DNA from: Strigamia acuminata
Taxonomy: Eukaryota; Arthropoda; Chilopoda; Geophilomorpha; Linotaeniidae
DNA: 64,000 nucleotides
Assembly: GCA_949358305.1 (NCBI GenBank)
Contig: OX442322.1
Coordinates: forward strand, 7,626,001 to 7,690,000
Direction: 5' to 3'
Positions 40,083-50,632 of this stretch are shown here, one piece after another; the first letter of the stretch is position 1; each line of letters starts with the position of its first letter. Below the pieces are notes generated by a model. It ran no database searches. It was not told the origin of the DNA and was given only the letters and a program-made list of their open reading frames with translations. The translations under genes and the position numbers were made by a program.

Positions 40083-42343
40083 GAATCTTCCCAAACTTGT
40101 TTTACAACTTCTTTACCTCCTCCTCAACACACTCAACAAGTTTCAAGACAACACACCTTCTCATACCTGAGTAACACACTTCCAAACTTAACAACTTTTT
40201 TCGAACTTTTAAACTTTTTAAGAAATCGCACCCGACTTCAAACAGCCATAACGCCGGAACTAAACAGAGGAATCTTCCCAAACTTGTTTTACAACTTCTT
40301 TACCTCCTCCTCGACACACTCAACAAGTTTCAAGACAACACACCTTTTCATACCTGAGTAACACACTCCCAAACTTAGCAACTTTTTTCGAACTTTAAAA
40401 CTTTTTAAGAAATCGCACCCGACTTCGAACAGCCATAACGCCGGAACTAAACAGAGGAATCTTCCCAAACTTGTTTTACAACTTATTTACCTCCTCCTCA
40501 ACACACTCAACAAGTTTCAAGACAACACATCTTCTCATACCTGAGTAAGACACTTCCAAACTTAGCAACTTTTTTCGAACTTTAAAACTTTTTGAGAAAT
40601 CGCACCCGACTTTGAACAGCCATAACGCCGGAACTAAACAGAGGAATCTTCCCAAACTTGTTTTACAACTTCTTTACCTCCTCCTCAACACACTCAACAA
40701 GTTTCAAGACAACACACCTTCTCATACCTGAGTAACACACTTCCAAACTTAACAACTTTTTTCGAACTTTTAAACTTTTTAAGAAATCGCACCCGACTTC
40801 AAACAGCCATAACGCCGGAACTAAACAGAGGAATCTTCCCAAACTTGTTTTACAACTTCTTTACCTCCTCCTCAACACACTTAACAAGTTTCAAGACAAC
40901 ACACCTTCTCTTACCTGAGTAACACACTTCCAAACTTAACAACTTTTTTCGAACTTTAAAACTTTTTGAGAAATCGCACCCGACTTTGAACAGCCATAAC
41001 GCCGGAACTAAACAGAGGAATCTTCCCAAACTTGTTTTACAACTTCTTTACCTCCTCCTCAACACACTTAACAAGTTTCAAGACAACACACCTTCTCATA
41101 CCTGAGTAACACACTTCCAAACTTAACAACTTTTTTCGAACTTTTAAACTTTTTAAGAAATTGCACCCGACTTCAAACAGCCATAACGCCGGAACTAAAC
41201 AGAGGAATCTTCCCAAACTTGTTTTACAACTTCTTTACCTCCTCCTCAACACACTTAACAAGTTTCAAGACAACATACCTTCTCATACCTGAGTAACACA
41301 CTTCCAAACTTAACAACTTTTTTCGAACTTTTAAACTTTTTAAGAAATTGCACCCGACTTTGAACAGCCATAACGCCGGAACTAAACAGAGGAATCTTCC
41401 CAAACTTGTTTTACAACTTCTTTACCTCCTCCTCAACACACTCAACAAGTTTCAAGACAACACACCTTCTCATACCTAAGTAACACACTTCCAAACTTAA
41501 CAACTTTTTTCAAACTTTTAAACTTTTTAAGAAATCGCACCCGACTTCGAACAGCCATAACGCCGGAACTAAACAGAGGAATCTTTCCAAACTTGTTTTA
41601 CAACTTCTTTACCTCCTCCTCAACATACTCAACAAGTTTCAAGACAACACACCTTCTCATACCTAAGTAACACACTTCCAAACTTAACAACTTTTTTCGA
41701 ACTTTTAAACTTTTTAAGAAATCGCACCCGACTTCAAACAGCCATAACGCCGGAACTAAACAGAGGAATCTTCCCAAACTTGTTTTACAACTTCTTTACC
41801 TTCTCCTCAACACACTTAACAAGTTTCAAGACAACACACCTTCTCATACCTGAGTAACACACTTCCAAACTTAACAACTTTTTTCGAACTTTTAAACTTT
41901 TTAAGCAATCGCACCCGACTTCGAACAGCCATAACGCCGGAACTATACACACCTTCTCATACCTGAGAAACACACTCCCAAACTTAGCAACTTTTTTCGA
42001 ACTTTGAAACTTTTTGAGAAATCGCACCCGACTTTGAACAGCCATAACGCCGGAACTAAACAGAGGAATCTTCCCAAACTTGTTTTACAACTTCTTTACC
42101 TCCTCCTCAACACACTCAACAAGTTTCAAGACAACACACCTTCTCATACCTGAGTAACACACTTCCAAACTTAACAACTTTTTTCGATCTTTAAACTTTT
42201 TAAGAAATCGCACCCGACTTCGAACAGCCATAACGCCAGAACTAAACAGAGGAATCTTCCCAAACTTGTTTTACAACTTCCTTACCTCCTCCTCGACACA
42301 CTCAACAAGTTTCAAGACAACACATCGTCTCACACCTGAGTAA
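40083..42343 (+). repeat. Satellite S1, array part 2 (about 12 units)
   Basis: The same 187-bp satellite resumes in phase after the copia insertion. One unit near 41945 carries an internal deletion. A block at about 40223-40620 shares rare variants (ACAACTTATTTACC, GAGTAAGACAC, TTTTTGAGAAAT) with about 32601-33000, so units were exchanged or duplicated as a group. It ends at CCTGAGTAA, where the 14-bp minisatellite begins. Confidence 0.95.
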
Positions 42344-43069
42344 ATGAGATAGTGAAGATGAGATAGTGAAGATGAGATAGTGAAAATGAGATAGAGAAGA
42401 TGAGATAGTGAAGATGAGATAGTAAAGATGAGATAGTGAAGAAGAGATAGTGAAGATGAGATAGTGAAGATGAGATAGTGAAGATGAGATAGTGGAGATG
42501 AGATAATGAAGATGAGATAATGAAGATGAGATAGTGAAGATGAGATAGTGAAGATGAGATAATGAAGATGAGATAGTGAAGATGAGATAGTGAAGATGAG
42601 ATAGTGAAGATGAGATAGTGAAGATGAGATAGTGAAGATGAGATAGTGAAGATGAGATAATGAAGATGAGATAATGAAGATGAGATAGTGAAGATGAGAT
42701 AATGAAGATGAGATAATGAAGATGAGATAGTGAAGATGAGATAATGAAGATGAGATAATGAAGATGAGATAGTAAAGATGAGATAATGAAGATGAGATAA
42801 TGAAGATGAGATAGTAAAGATGAGATAATGAAGATGAGATAATGAAGATGAGATAATGAAGATGAGATAATGAAGATGAGATAATGAAGTGAGATAGTGA
42901 AGATGAGATAGTGAAGATGAGATAGTGAAGATGAGATAGTGAAGATGAGATAGTGAAGATGAGATAGTAAAGATGAGATAATGAAAATGAGATAGTGAAG
43001 ATGAGATAATGAAGATGAGATAGTGAAGATGAGATAGTGAAAATGAGATAGTGAAGATGAGATAGTGAA
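42344..43069 (-). repeat. 14-bp minisatellite, inverted orientation, about 52 copies
   Basis: The plus strand reads GTGAAGATGAGATA with variants (AATGAAGATG, AGTAAAG). This is the reverse complement of the array at 28834-29125. No coding role. Confidence 0.95.
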
Positions 43070-43202
43070 AGGATTGGTCGGGAGACCGATTGTTGTTGTG
43101 TTAGCCCTAATCTCATTCGCGGCTATTTTTAGACAAAGCTAGTGGTAAATTATCTTTATTGTTAGAAAATATTAAACAAATTAATTTTTTATTTCTTAAT
43201 AT
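43070..43202. other. Unique spacer before TE1
   Basis: 133 bases between the minisatellite and the TE1 5' LTR. No ORF or repeat was recognised. Confidence 0.6.
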
Positions 43203-43746
43203 TGTTACGAGCGCGGACCTCGCTGTACGACAGCGGGCCTAAACGCTCTGTTTAGAGAATTAATTCTGAAAGCTCTCACTAGGCACACTGGAGTTTCCAA
43301 ATCCGCTCACCAGTTGTCACTGTGTTAATTATGCACAGGGCAACTGGACTAATCAATCAAGTAGAGCGGGGGTGGACCCAGAGTTTACCTAGTGAGCTAA
43401 GTGGGTTTGAGAGAGCAGAAATGTTCTGAGCCTCAAACAGTTAACATGGTAAGTAAAGGCTTCTGTGGACCAGCGCACACAGCGCTTGGTCCCACCCCGC
43501 CTTTCCAAATTCATAGAGATATAATTTGATTATCATTCTTGCTTTCTTACTTTATGTTTATGTAAAATAAAGGATTATGTTTATCATTTGATTTTGTTAA
43601 GTTTGTAATAAATCCCATAGAATAAAAGAGATTTATTTAAATGATAGATCAGTTCTCTCAATCCTTTCACCTGAAGCTTTTCAAGGTCTTTGCTAAATTA
43701 ATTAGCATTTGTTATGTTTGTGGTTCACCCCAACCCACACGTAACA
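43203..43746 (+). repeat. TE1 5' LTR, full length
   Basis: 544 bp, starting TGTTACG and ending CGTAACA, a perfect 7-bp inverted pair. It contains AATAAA signals in its second half. The first 470 bp match the truncated 3' LTR. Confidence 0.93.
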
Positions 43747-43749
43747 AAG

Positions 43750-43764
43750 TGGTGGAGATGCGGA
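43750..43764 (+). other. TE1 primer binding site (probable)
   Basis: TGGTGGAGATGCGGA starts three bases after the LTR. Its reverse complement ends CACCA, as in a tRNA 3' end. The tRNA is not assigned. Confidence 0.6.
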
Positions 43765-43859
43765 TTTAAAAGACCCTGTATAATTGCTTTATTTAAGAGC
43801 TAAAATGTTAGTAAAAATCTGGAATTTTGTGTAAAATAGTTTGAAATTTGGCCCTGAGA

Positions 43860-46800
43860 ATGAGAAGGAAGTTGGAAATAGTTGACATTAACACCACTGA
43901 GGAGATGCTAACAATACCTGTTGTAGTGGATGATTTGGAAGTTAAAGGTGTATTGGATTCAGGTGGATATAGAAACATTATAAGTGAGGAACTGGCAGAC
44001 AGAGTGCACCTGTTTCGTCGGCCTTGCCCTTACATAAAACTGAGGGTAATTGATAACTCCTTAATATCTCCTGAAGGAATTGGGAAAATTACAGTCACCA
44101 TTGGAAGATTGGACTACAGCATGGAGGTATTAGTAGTGCGGGGATTTGGTCATGAGCTCTTACTAGGTGATCCTTTCCTCAAACAAGCAGGGTGTGTGTT
44201 GGACTATGACCGACGGAAGGTCTTTGTGGGGCGAAAAAGTGAAGGATTTAAACCGGAAGTTTTTCCAATGTCAAGAAATTATCTGGAACAAACATTTATT
44301 GGCAGACTTACTAAATCAATAAAAATTCCAGCAATGCACGAATGCATGCTTTTCATTGGAGTGAACAATAATAAAATTAATGAAGATTTGTTTGCAGAGC
44401 CATTATCCAATTTGACTGATAGATTGGGAGTAATTGGCTGTAAAACTCTAACTACATTTAAGGATGGATCAGGCATAATGCGAGTTGCGAATCCGACGAA
44501 GAAGGCGGTTTATCTGCAGAAAGGAACAGCGATTGCCAAGGCATACCATGTCATTGACATTGGCAGTTTTGAGGAGCAGCCACCTAATGGCTTGAACTTT
44601 GATTCTGCTGTGTCAAGTGATCTACTGGATACAAACCAAAAGGAGCAGCTGAAGAACCTACTGCGCAGAAATGAAGATAGATTTGCCACTTCAGATCAGG
44701 ATTTAGGCAGAGTAAAGGTCTACAAGCATAAAATAGACACAGGTGATGCACAGCCAATTCACCTGCAGCCATATCGCCGATCCATGAAAGAGAAAGAAGT
44801 CGAAGCAGAGGAAACCCAGAAACTGCTTGAAATGGATGTAATCAGAGAGTCCGAGAGTCCATGGAGTGCGCCAGTGCTTTTAATTAAGAGACGTGATGGC
44901 AAATGGCGGTTTTGTGTTGATTGGAGACGGCTGAATGCAGTGACTAAGAAGATGGTTTACCCACTCCCCCGAATCGACGACACCTTAGACCAACTGTCAG
45001 GTGCGAAGTATTTTTTCATGATGGATTTAATCCAGGGATATTTCCAAGTCGAGATTGATGAGGAGGATAAGGAAAAGACTGCGTTCACAACGTCTTCCGG
45101 TCATTACGAATTTAATGTACTGGGCCAGGGCTTGTGTAATAGTCCTGCGGCATTCCAAAAGCTCATGAACAAAGTGCTTGGTAACCTCCTAGGAAAAGTG
45201 TGTATAGCCTACTTGGACGATCTGATCATCTTTTCAAAGACATTCGACCAGCATTTGGTTGATTTAGACAACGTCTTTTCGAAATTGCGCACGGCGAATT
45301 TAAAGGTCAAATTAAGTAAATGCACTTTTGGAACGGATACCATTAAGTATTTGGGACACGTCATCAATGCAAAAGGAGTTTCACCGGATCCACGTAATTT
45401 GGAGTCTGTGGCGAAGTTCCCAAAACCAACAACAGTAAAGCAGTTGCAGGGATTTCTTGGATTATGTTCTTATTATCGCAAATTTATTCGTGGTTTTTCG
45501 GACGTGTCCAAGTGCCTTGTAAATCTGACAAAGAAAGAAGAAAAGTATGATTGGGGACCGCCACACGATGAAGCGTTTCAGAAGCTGAAGACGGCCCTAA
45601 CAACATCTCCAGTGCTGGCTCATCCAAATTTTAGCGAGCCTTTTATGATCTCTACTGACGCCAGTGCATACGGATTAGGAGTTGTGCTGAAACAAAAGAT
45701 AGGAAAACAAGAACATGTTGTAGCCTACGCTAGCCGACTGCTTAGCAAAGCAGAGCAGAATTATGATACGACAGAGCGTGAGTGCCTGGCGATCATCTTT
45801 GGCATACAAAAGTTCCGACCTTACTTGTATGGCCAAAAATTCTACGTTATTACGGACCATTCAGCGTTGCAGTGGCTCAAAACTGTGAGAAATCCCAACG
45901 GACGACTCACCAGATGGTCACTCCAATTGGTGGACTATGACTACGAGGTCATTCACAAGAGTGGTAAAAAACATCAAGATGCAGATGCGTTAAGTCGTAT
46001 TCCTGAGGCAGTGGGCGAAGAAGAAATAATTGATTTACCTTTGTTGCTACTGGAAAATCTGGACCTACCTGCCGAGCAGCGAAAGGATCAGAAGCTGAAG
46101 GAATACGTTGATGCACTTCGAGATATTGAGCGCCTTTCGAAAAAGAAGAGACGATCTTTACAACAGTTCGTGCTCCAGGATGAAGTTTTGTTCAGAAGGA
46201 AGAATTTCCTGGGCAACGAAAGGTTACTACTGGTTGTGCCAAAACACCTACAGCAAGATGTTCTGCACGAGATGCATGATGGCCTTCCAGGAGCTCATCT
46301 GGGCCTGTCGAAAACTTGGAAAAGAATAAGCACCAGATTCCATTGGCCCAGAATTTATGCAGAGGTCAGAGACTACGTCTTGTCCTGCAAAAAGTGCGCT
46401 GCAGCAAAAACAGATACCACACCACCAAAAGGATTATTGCAGCCCTGGACAACCGTGACCAGACCATTCCAAAGAGTAGGAATGGACACTTTAGGAAAAT
46501 TCCCGACTTCAAAGAAAGGGAATAATTATGTGTTTGTTATGACGGACTATTTATCTAGAGCGGTCTGTGCGAGAGCGTCACCAACTTGCACGGCCATTGC
46601 AGCAGCGGATGCTTTAGTTTATGAGATAATGGTGAAAGAAGGATCTCCAAGGGAAATTCTGACTGACCGTGGTACAGAATACAGAAATGAATTGATGGAG
46701 GAGGTCTCGAGACTCTATAAATCAAAACATAAAACAACTAGCGGATATCATGCCAGGACAAACGGTTTAACGGAGCGTTTTAACGCAACACTTGCGAAAA

Positions 46801-47615
46801 TGCTTCTGAACTACGTAAATGAAGATCATACGGACTGGGATGATTTCCTGCCACACCTGTTATTCTCGTACAACACGTCGGTTCACGAGACAACTGGATA
46901 TACCCTATACTTTTTATTAAGGGGGTATGAAGCAGATGTTAACGTCGATGTGAATCTGAATCTCCCGAAGAAGGAATTCACTTTGAGAACTGCAAAATTC
47001 ATCGAGGCAGCAAAGAGAATCTCAAACCAGAGACTGGAGCAGATGTCAGCTAAAAGCAAAGAAAGATTTGATAAGAACAGAAAGGTTGTGGAGTTCGAGC
47101 CTGGAGAATACGTTTATTTGAAAAAACCGAACAGAAAGGTTGGACTCAGTGAGAAATTACTGCCACAATATTCTGGTCCCTACGAAATAGTGCGCCGAAC
47201 TGCACCAAACGATTACCAAATAGTAGATTCAACTGGTAAAAAATCAGACATTGTTAACGTGGAAAGGTTAAAACCTTACAAGCCAAGGAAAGAAGTATCC
47301 ATAATTATGGATAGGAATAGTGAAACTGAGGTGAAGGCGGAAAATTCTAACAAAACTAAGTTGATGGAGAATAAAGGAATTGAAGAAGTTAGAATTAACA
47401 CTAAAAAAGCACTAAAACAATCGAGAAAACCATGCAAAGAAAGATTCATAAGTGACGAGGATCAGATTTCTTTGAAATCGTTGTTCGAGCCGGAAGTGAC
47501 GTCGGAGGAACGTTCGAAGAAATTGCCAACAGAGGACGTCGCTGACGAAACACGTGATTTCCGTTCTGAGCGGTTAAGACCACGAGCACGGACAAATTAT
47601 CGCCGGTTTTATTGA
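43860..47615 (+). CDS. pol: TE1 pol: protease, RT, RNase H, integrase
   Basis: 1,252 residues from the ATG at 43860; the frame stays open a little further upstream, with a TTG at 43848. Numbering below counts from 43848. It opens directly in the protease (VLDSGGYRN, D37). RT carries FCVDWRRLN, GQGLCNSPAAFQ and YLDD at 455-458. RNase H has STDASAYGLG and TTERECLA. Integrase has the HHCC domain (HDGLPGAHLG to CKKC, from about residue 806) and core residues D880, D940 and E976 (D-x59-D-x35-E). The tail is basic. There is no gag or zinc knuckle. The frame is intact, so the enzymes could be made if gag were supplied in trans. TE2 lies 101 bases after the stop. Confidence 0.93.
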   Translation: MRRKLEIVDINTTEEMLTIPVVVDDLEVKGVLDSGGYRNIISEELADRVHLFRRPCPYIKLRVIDNSLISPEGIGKITVTIGRLDYSMEVLVVRGFGHELLLGDPFLKQAGCVLDYDRRKVFVGRKSEGFKPEVFPMSRNYLEQTFIGRLTKSIKIPAMHECMLFIGVNNNKINEDLFAEPLSNLTDRLGVIGCKTLTTFKDGSGIMRVANPTKKAVYLQKGTAIAKAYHVIDIGSFEEQPPNGLNFDSAVSSDLLDTNQKEQLKNLLRRNEDRFATSDQDLGRVKVYKHKIDTGDAQPIHLQPYRRSMKEKEVEAEETQKLLEMDVIRESESPWSAPVLLIKRRDGKWRFCVDWRRLNAVTKKMVYPLPRIDDTLDQLSGAKYFFMMDLIQGYFQVEIDEEDKEKTAFTTSSGHYEFNVLGQGLCNSPAAFQKLMNKVLGNLLGKVCIAYLDDLIIFSKTFDQHLVDLDNVFSKLRTANLKVKLSKCTFGTDTIKYLGHVINAKGVSPDPRNLESVAKFPKPTTVKQLQGFLGLCSYYRKFIRGFSDVSKCLVNLTKKEEKYDWGPPHDEAFQKLKTALTTSPVLAHPNFSEPFMISTDASAYGLGVVLKQKIGKQEHVVAYASRLLSKAEQNYDTTERECLAIIFGIQKFRPYLYGQKFYVITDHSALQWLKTVRNPNGRLTRWSLQLVDYDYEVIHKSGKKHQDADALSRIPEAVGEEEIIDLPLLLLENLDLPAEQRKDQKLKEYVDALRDIERLSKKKRRSLQQFVLQDEVLFRRKNFLGNERLLLVVPKHLQQDVLHEMHDGLPGAHLGLSKTWKRISTRFHWPRIYAEVRDYVLSCKKCAAAKTDTTPPKGLLQPWTTVTRPFQRVGMDTLGKFPTSKKGNNYVFVMTDYLSRAVCARASPTCTAIAAADALVYEIMVKEGSPREILTDRGTEYRNELMEEVSRLYKSKHKTTSGYHARTNGLTERFNATLAKMLLNYVNEDHTDWDDFLPHLLFSYNTSVHETTGYTLYFLLRGYEADVNVDVNLNLPKKEFTLRTAKFIEAAKRISNQRLEQMSAKSKERFDKNRKVVEFEPGEYVYLKKPNRKVGLSEKLLPQYSGPYEIVRRTAPNDYQIVDSTGKKSDIVNVERLKPYKPRKEVSIIMDRNSETEVKAENSNKTKLMENKGIEEVRINTKKALKQSRKPCKERFISDEDQISLKSLFEPEVTSEERSKKLPTEDVADETRDFRSERLRPRARTNYRRFY

Positions 47616-47932
47616 ACACCTTGCGCAGAAAGTTCGACTTTATTGAGCGATTAAGCGAGAGGCCAGTAAGTAAAACTGTTTAACATTGTGTTTCGACTTA
47701 GAAGTTGGATAATTTATGTTGTATTTGCTATGTATTTTCAATTAAGCATTCAATAATGCCACGAGACACATGAATTGTTACTAATTGTTTCAAGGATTAC
47801 CATGGTGATATTGTGTGAATTCCAGAATGTATGAGTTTTAGCCGAGTGAATAAACATGTGTGTTTGTGTCCAGTTGAGACAAGTCTGGAGTATTTATGTT
47901 AGAACTTAACAGTGGTATCCACGATGTTTTGA

Positions 47933-50632
47933 ATGAAGACCAAAGTCGATTGCGTACGTGATTTGGTGTGGACAATTTTTCTGTGCTGGTTGGCGTGTGT
48001 TTTGGCGAGGTCGTTCGTGTCGATTTCGAATTTCGCGTGTGGCGAAACAGAGAGGCGCAACCGTGAGTTTTGGTCGTGTTTACCTTTTAATGAGACGTTT
48101 TATGTTTGCATTGACGACGTGCGACATCGAAATGGCGTTTTGACGGGGAATCTGAGAGTGTTGCCCACGTCGGGTTCGATTTGTGTTGAGCTGAGCGGAT
48201 CGAGGAGCGACCGTGAGTCGTCGCCGTTTACGTTTGATTTTACCGAGGTTTTTGAAGGAATTAACGACGTGAGATTCGGATCCAGTGGGCGAATCGAGTT
48301 AGAGACGTTGTCGATTTTCGTCAATCGTATTGAGGCCTATTTGAGTGAGTGGACTAATCAGCCAGAAATAATGGCACAAGTGACGTTGGGAAGCATCCCG
48401 CCGTTTACAGGGTCGAGCCTGAACGAGTGGAAGAGCTGGCGGGAGACCTTCGCCCAATTCGTAATTTTGAATGATGTGTTAGCGCCAAAGCAGGTGCCAT
48501 TGTTGTTAACAGTCATCGGCATCCCCATGTACGAGAAAATTAAACGATGGACCCACCCAAAGGAGGTGACTAAAATGGATTTGACAGAGATTTTGGGTGT
48601 TGTGGACACTTTTTATGACTCCATCAACACACCTTATATGGCCAAACAAAAATTTGGAGCAAGGAAGCGATTAGAAGGGGAAACCGTGGAAAAATACATC
48701 GCCACGTTGAGGATCATGTCCGAAAAGTGTGGTTTTGCGACGAAGACCGAATCGGACAATGCCATCGTAGACCAGTTAGTCCGAGGCGTAGGGAATTCGT
48801 TTTTGGTGAGGGAAATCCTCTTGAACATGCCGATGACAGTGGATGCGGCGACAAAACGAGCGGTGGCGCACGAAATGGCGCACGTCGCTATGGTCGGAAC
48901 TGAGGAGCCTTTGCCGCTTACAGAGGTAGATAAAGGCGCCACGACTTCAGCAGTAATGCAAGTGTCTACTGGGAGAGGACGTGGTGGATGGAGGGGACGT
49001 GGGAGAGCTTTCCAGCAGGCGTTCCCCGGTACTGCAGGTGCGGGGCCGAGCGTTCAGACGAGGGGATCTTCACAGCGACCTTGGCGCGGGCGTCAAGGAT
49101 CTGCGAGAGGACAGGCCGGCCCACCGGTAACCAGGGACGGCAGGCCAGTCCAATGCTTTCGCTGCGGAGGTCCGCACTTTGTTAGGGATTGTCCCTACGA
49201 ACCTTTGGCACCCATAACCACTCAACAACAAGCAGCGGGGACCCGCCCGGTGGCCGATTGGAGGAAGAAAAGCGATAATCAAGTTTTGACCGCCTCACTT
49301 CCCCCGACTTTCCCGTTGGACACTGATCTTGGGTATTGTGGCGCGGAGTCAGAGGATAAGTGGAAACAGCGCAATGTGCCAATTAATGTCATCCAGGAGC
49401 AAGATGAGGACTTTGCATTGTTCCAATTGGCAGCTGCGAGGTCGCGTTCGCCACCACTGATAGTGCGCGTGACTTTGAACTTATTAAATTTTAATTTGTG
49501 GTTGGATACGGGGAGCGAGCTGTCAGTGCTGAATGCAAAGGATTGCGATATTTTATTGGCAAAAGGCTTATTGTTAAGGCGGGAAATTAAACCGACCGGG
49601 TTGAAACTTTTTGCTTACCAGAAACATCCTATTAGGACCTTGGGACGAGTTGCTCTCACGACAACGGTCGGTGGGATGACTGAAATAATCGATTTTGTGG
49701 TTGTTGATAGGAGCGGTCCGAGTTTGATAGGCAGAGACATAGTTGAAAAATTTGGATGGTTTAACATTTCATCTGCTTTGATTTCAGGTGGCCCGAGTTT
49801 AGATTTGACTGCAGCCCGGAGCGGAGGAGGACAGTGGCCGGGTGCATTTAAAGACGCCGGTCAGCGGTCGGTGGGTCAAGTGGAGACGTCAACGCCTCAT
49901 GTGCCACCCGTGTCAACGGAGGTTTTATTGGCCCAATTATTGGCAAAGTTCGAGCACGTTTTTGGGGAGGAATTAGGCACATACAAGGGCGAGCCTATAG
50001 AGTTGGTATTAAAAAAAGACGCCGTCCCTAAATTCTATCGCCCTAGACCGATCCCGTTGCCGCTCCGGGGGGCAGTCGACCGTGAGATAGATCGTTTGGT
50101 GGGCCAGGGGGTTTTTCAACCAATTCCGTTTTCAGCTTGGGGGACCCCACTGGTCACTGTGGCTAAAAAAGATGGGGTTCGGCTTTGCGGCGACTATAGG
50201 TCGACCGTGAACAGCAGTTTGCAGCCGGACCCCTACCCCCTACCAAAGATTGCCGAGTTGTTGGCATCCATAGGTCGTGCAAAAATTTTCAGCACCCTTG
50301 ACCTGCGCCAGGCCTACTTCCAGGTCCCATTATCCCAGCGGTCGGCGGTCATTGCGGCGGTTAATACGCCGAAAGGTCTTATGGCCGTGACGCGGTTACC
50401 GTTTGGGACAATGCCGTCCGCTGGAGTTTTCCAGCGGATCATCATCACCGTGTTGGATGGGGTCCCCAGAATATTCGTCTATTTGGACGATATTCTGGTG
50501 GCTACCTGGACTTTACAAGAGCATTTTGAGGTGTTGGGTCTTATTTTCGCTCGCTTATCCAATAAGGGTTTACGGTTGGCGAGGGAAAAGTGTTTGTTCT
50601 GTAAAGAAGCCACCCCGGGATCGTTTCAATGA
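47933..50632 (+). CDS. gag-pol: TE2 gag-protease-RT, second copy
   Basis: The 899 residues are identical to the product of 1445-4144, including the abrupt end after the RT and the missing RNase H. Confidence 0.85.
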   Translation: MKTKVDCVRDLVWTIFLCWLACVLARSFVSISNFACGETERRNREFWSCLPFNETFYVCIDDVRHRNGVLTGNLRVLPTSGSICVELSGSRSDRESSPFTFDFTEVFEGINDVRFGSSGRIELETLSIFVNRIEAYLSEWTNQPEIMAQVTLGSIPPFTGSSLNEWKSWRETFAQFVILNDVLAPKQVPLLLTVIGIPMYEKIKRWTHPKEVTKMDLTEILGVVDTFYDSINTPYMAKQKFGARKRLEGETVEKYIATLRIMSEKCGFATKTESDNAIVDQLVRGVGNSFLVREILLNMPMTVDAATKRAVAHEMAHVAMVGTEEPLPLTEVDKGATTSAVMQVSTGRGRGGWRGRGRAFQQAFPGTAGAGPSVQTRGSSQRPWRGRQGSARGQAGPPVTRDGRPVQCFRCGGPHFVRDCPYEPLAPITTQQQAAGTRPVADWRKKSDNQVLTASLPPTFPLDTDLGYCGAESEDKWKQRNVPINVIQEQDEDFALFQLAAARSRSPPLIVRVTLNLLNFNLWLDTGSELSVLNAKDCDILLAKGLLLRREIKPTGLKLFAYQKHPIRTLGRVALTTTVGGMTEIIDFVVVDRSGPSLIGRDIVEKFGWFNISSALISGGPSLDLTAARSGGGQWPGAFKDAGQRSVGQVETSTPHVPPVSTEVLLAQLLAKFEHVFGEELGTYKGEPIELVLKKDAVPKFYRPRPIPLPLRGAVDREIDRLVGQGVFQPIPFSAWGTPLVTVAKKDGVRLCGDYRSTVNSSLQPDPYPLPKIAELLASIGRAKIFSTLDLRQAYFQVPLSQRSAVIAAVNTPKGLMAVTRLPFGTMPSAGVFQRIIITVLDGVPRIFVYLDDILVATWTLQEHFEVLGLIFARLSNKGLRLAREKCLFCKEATPGSFQ

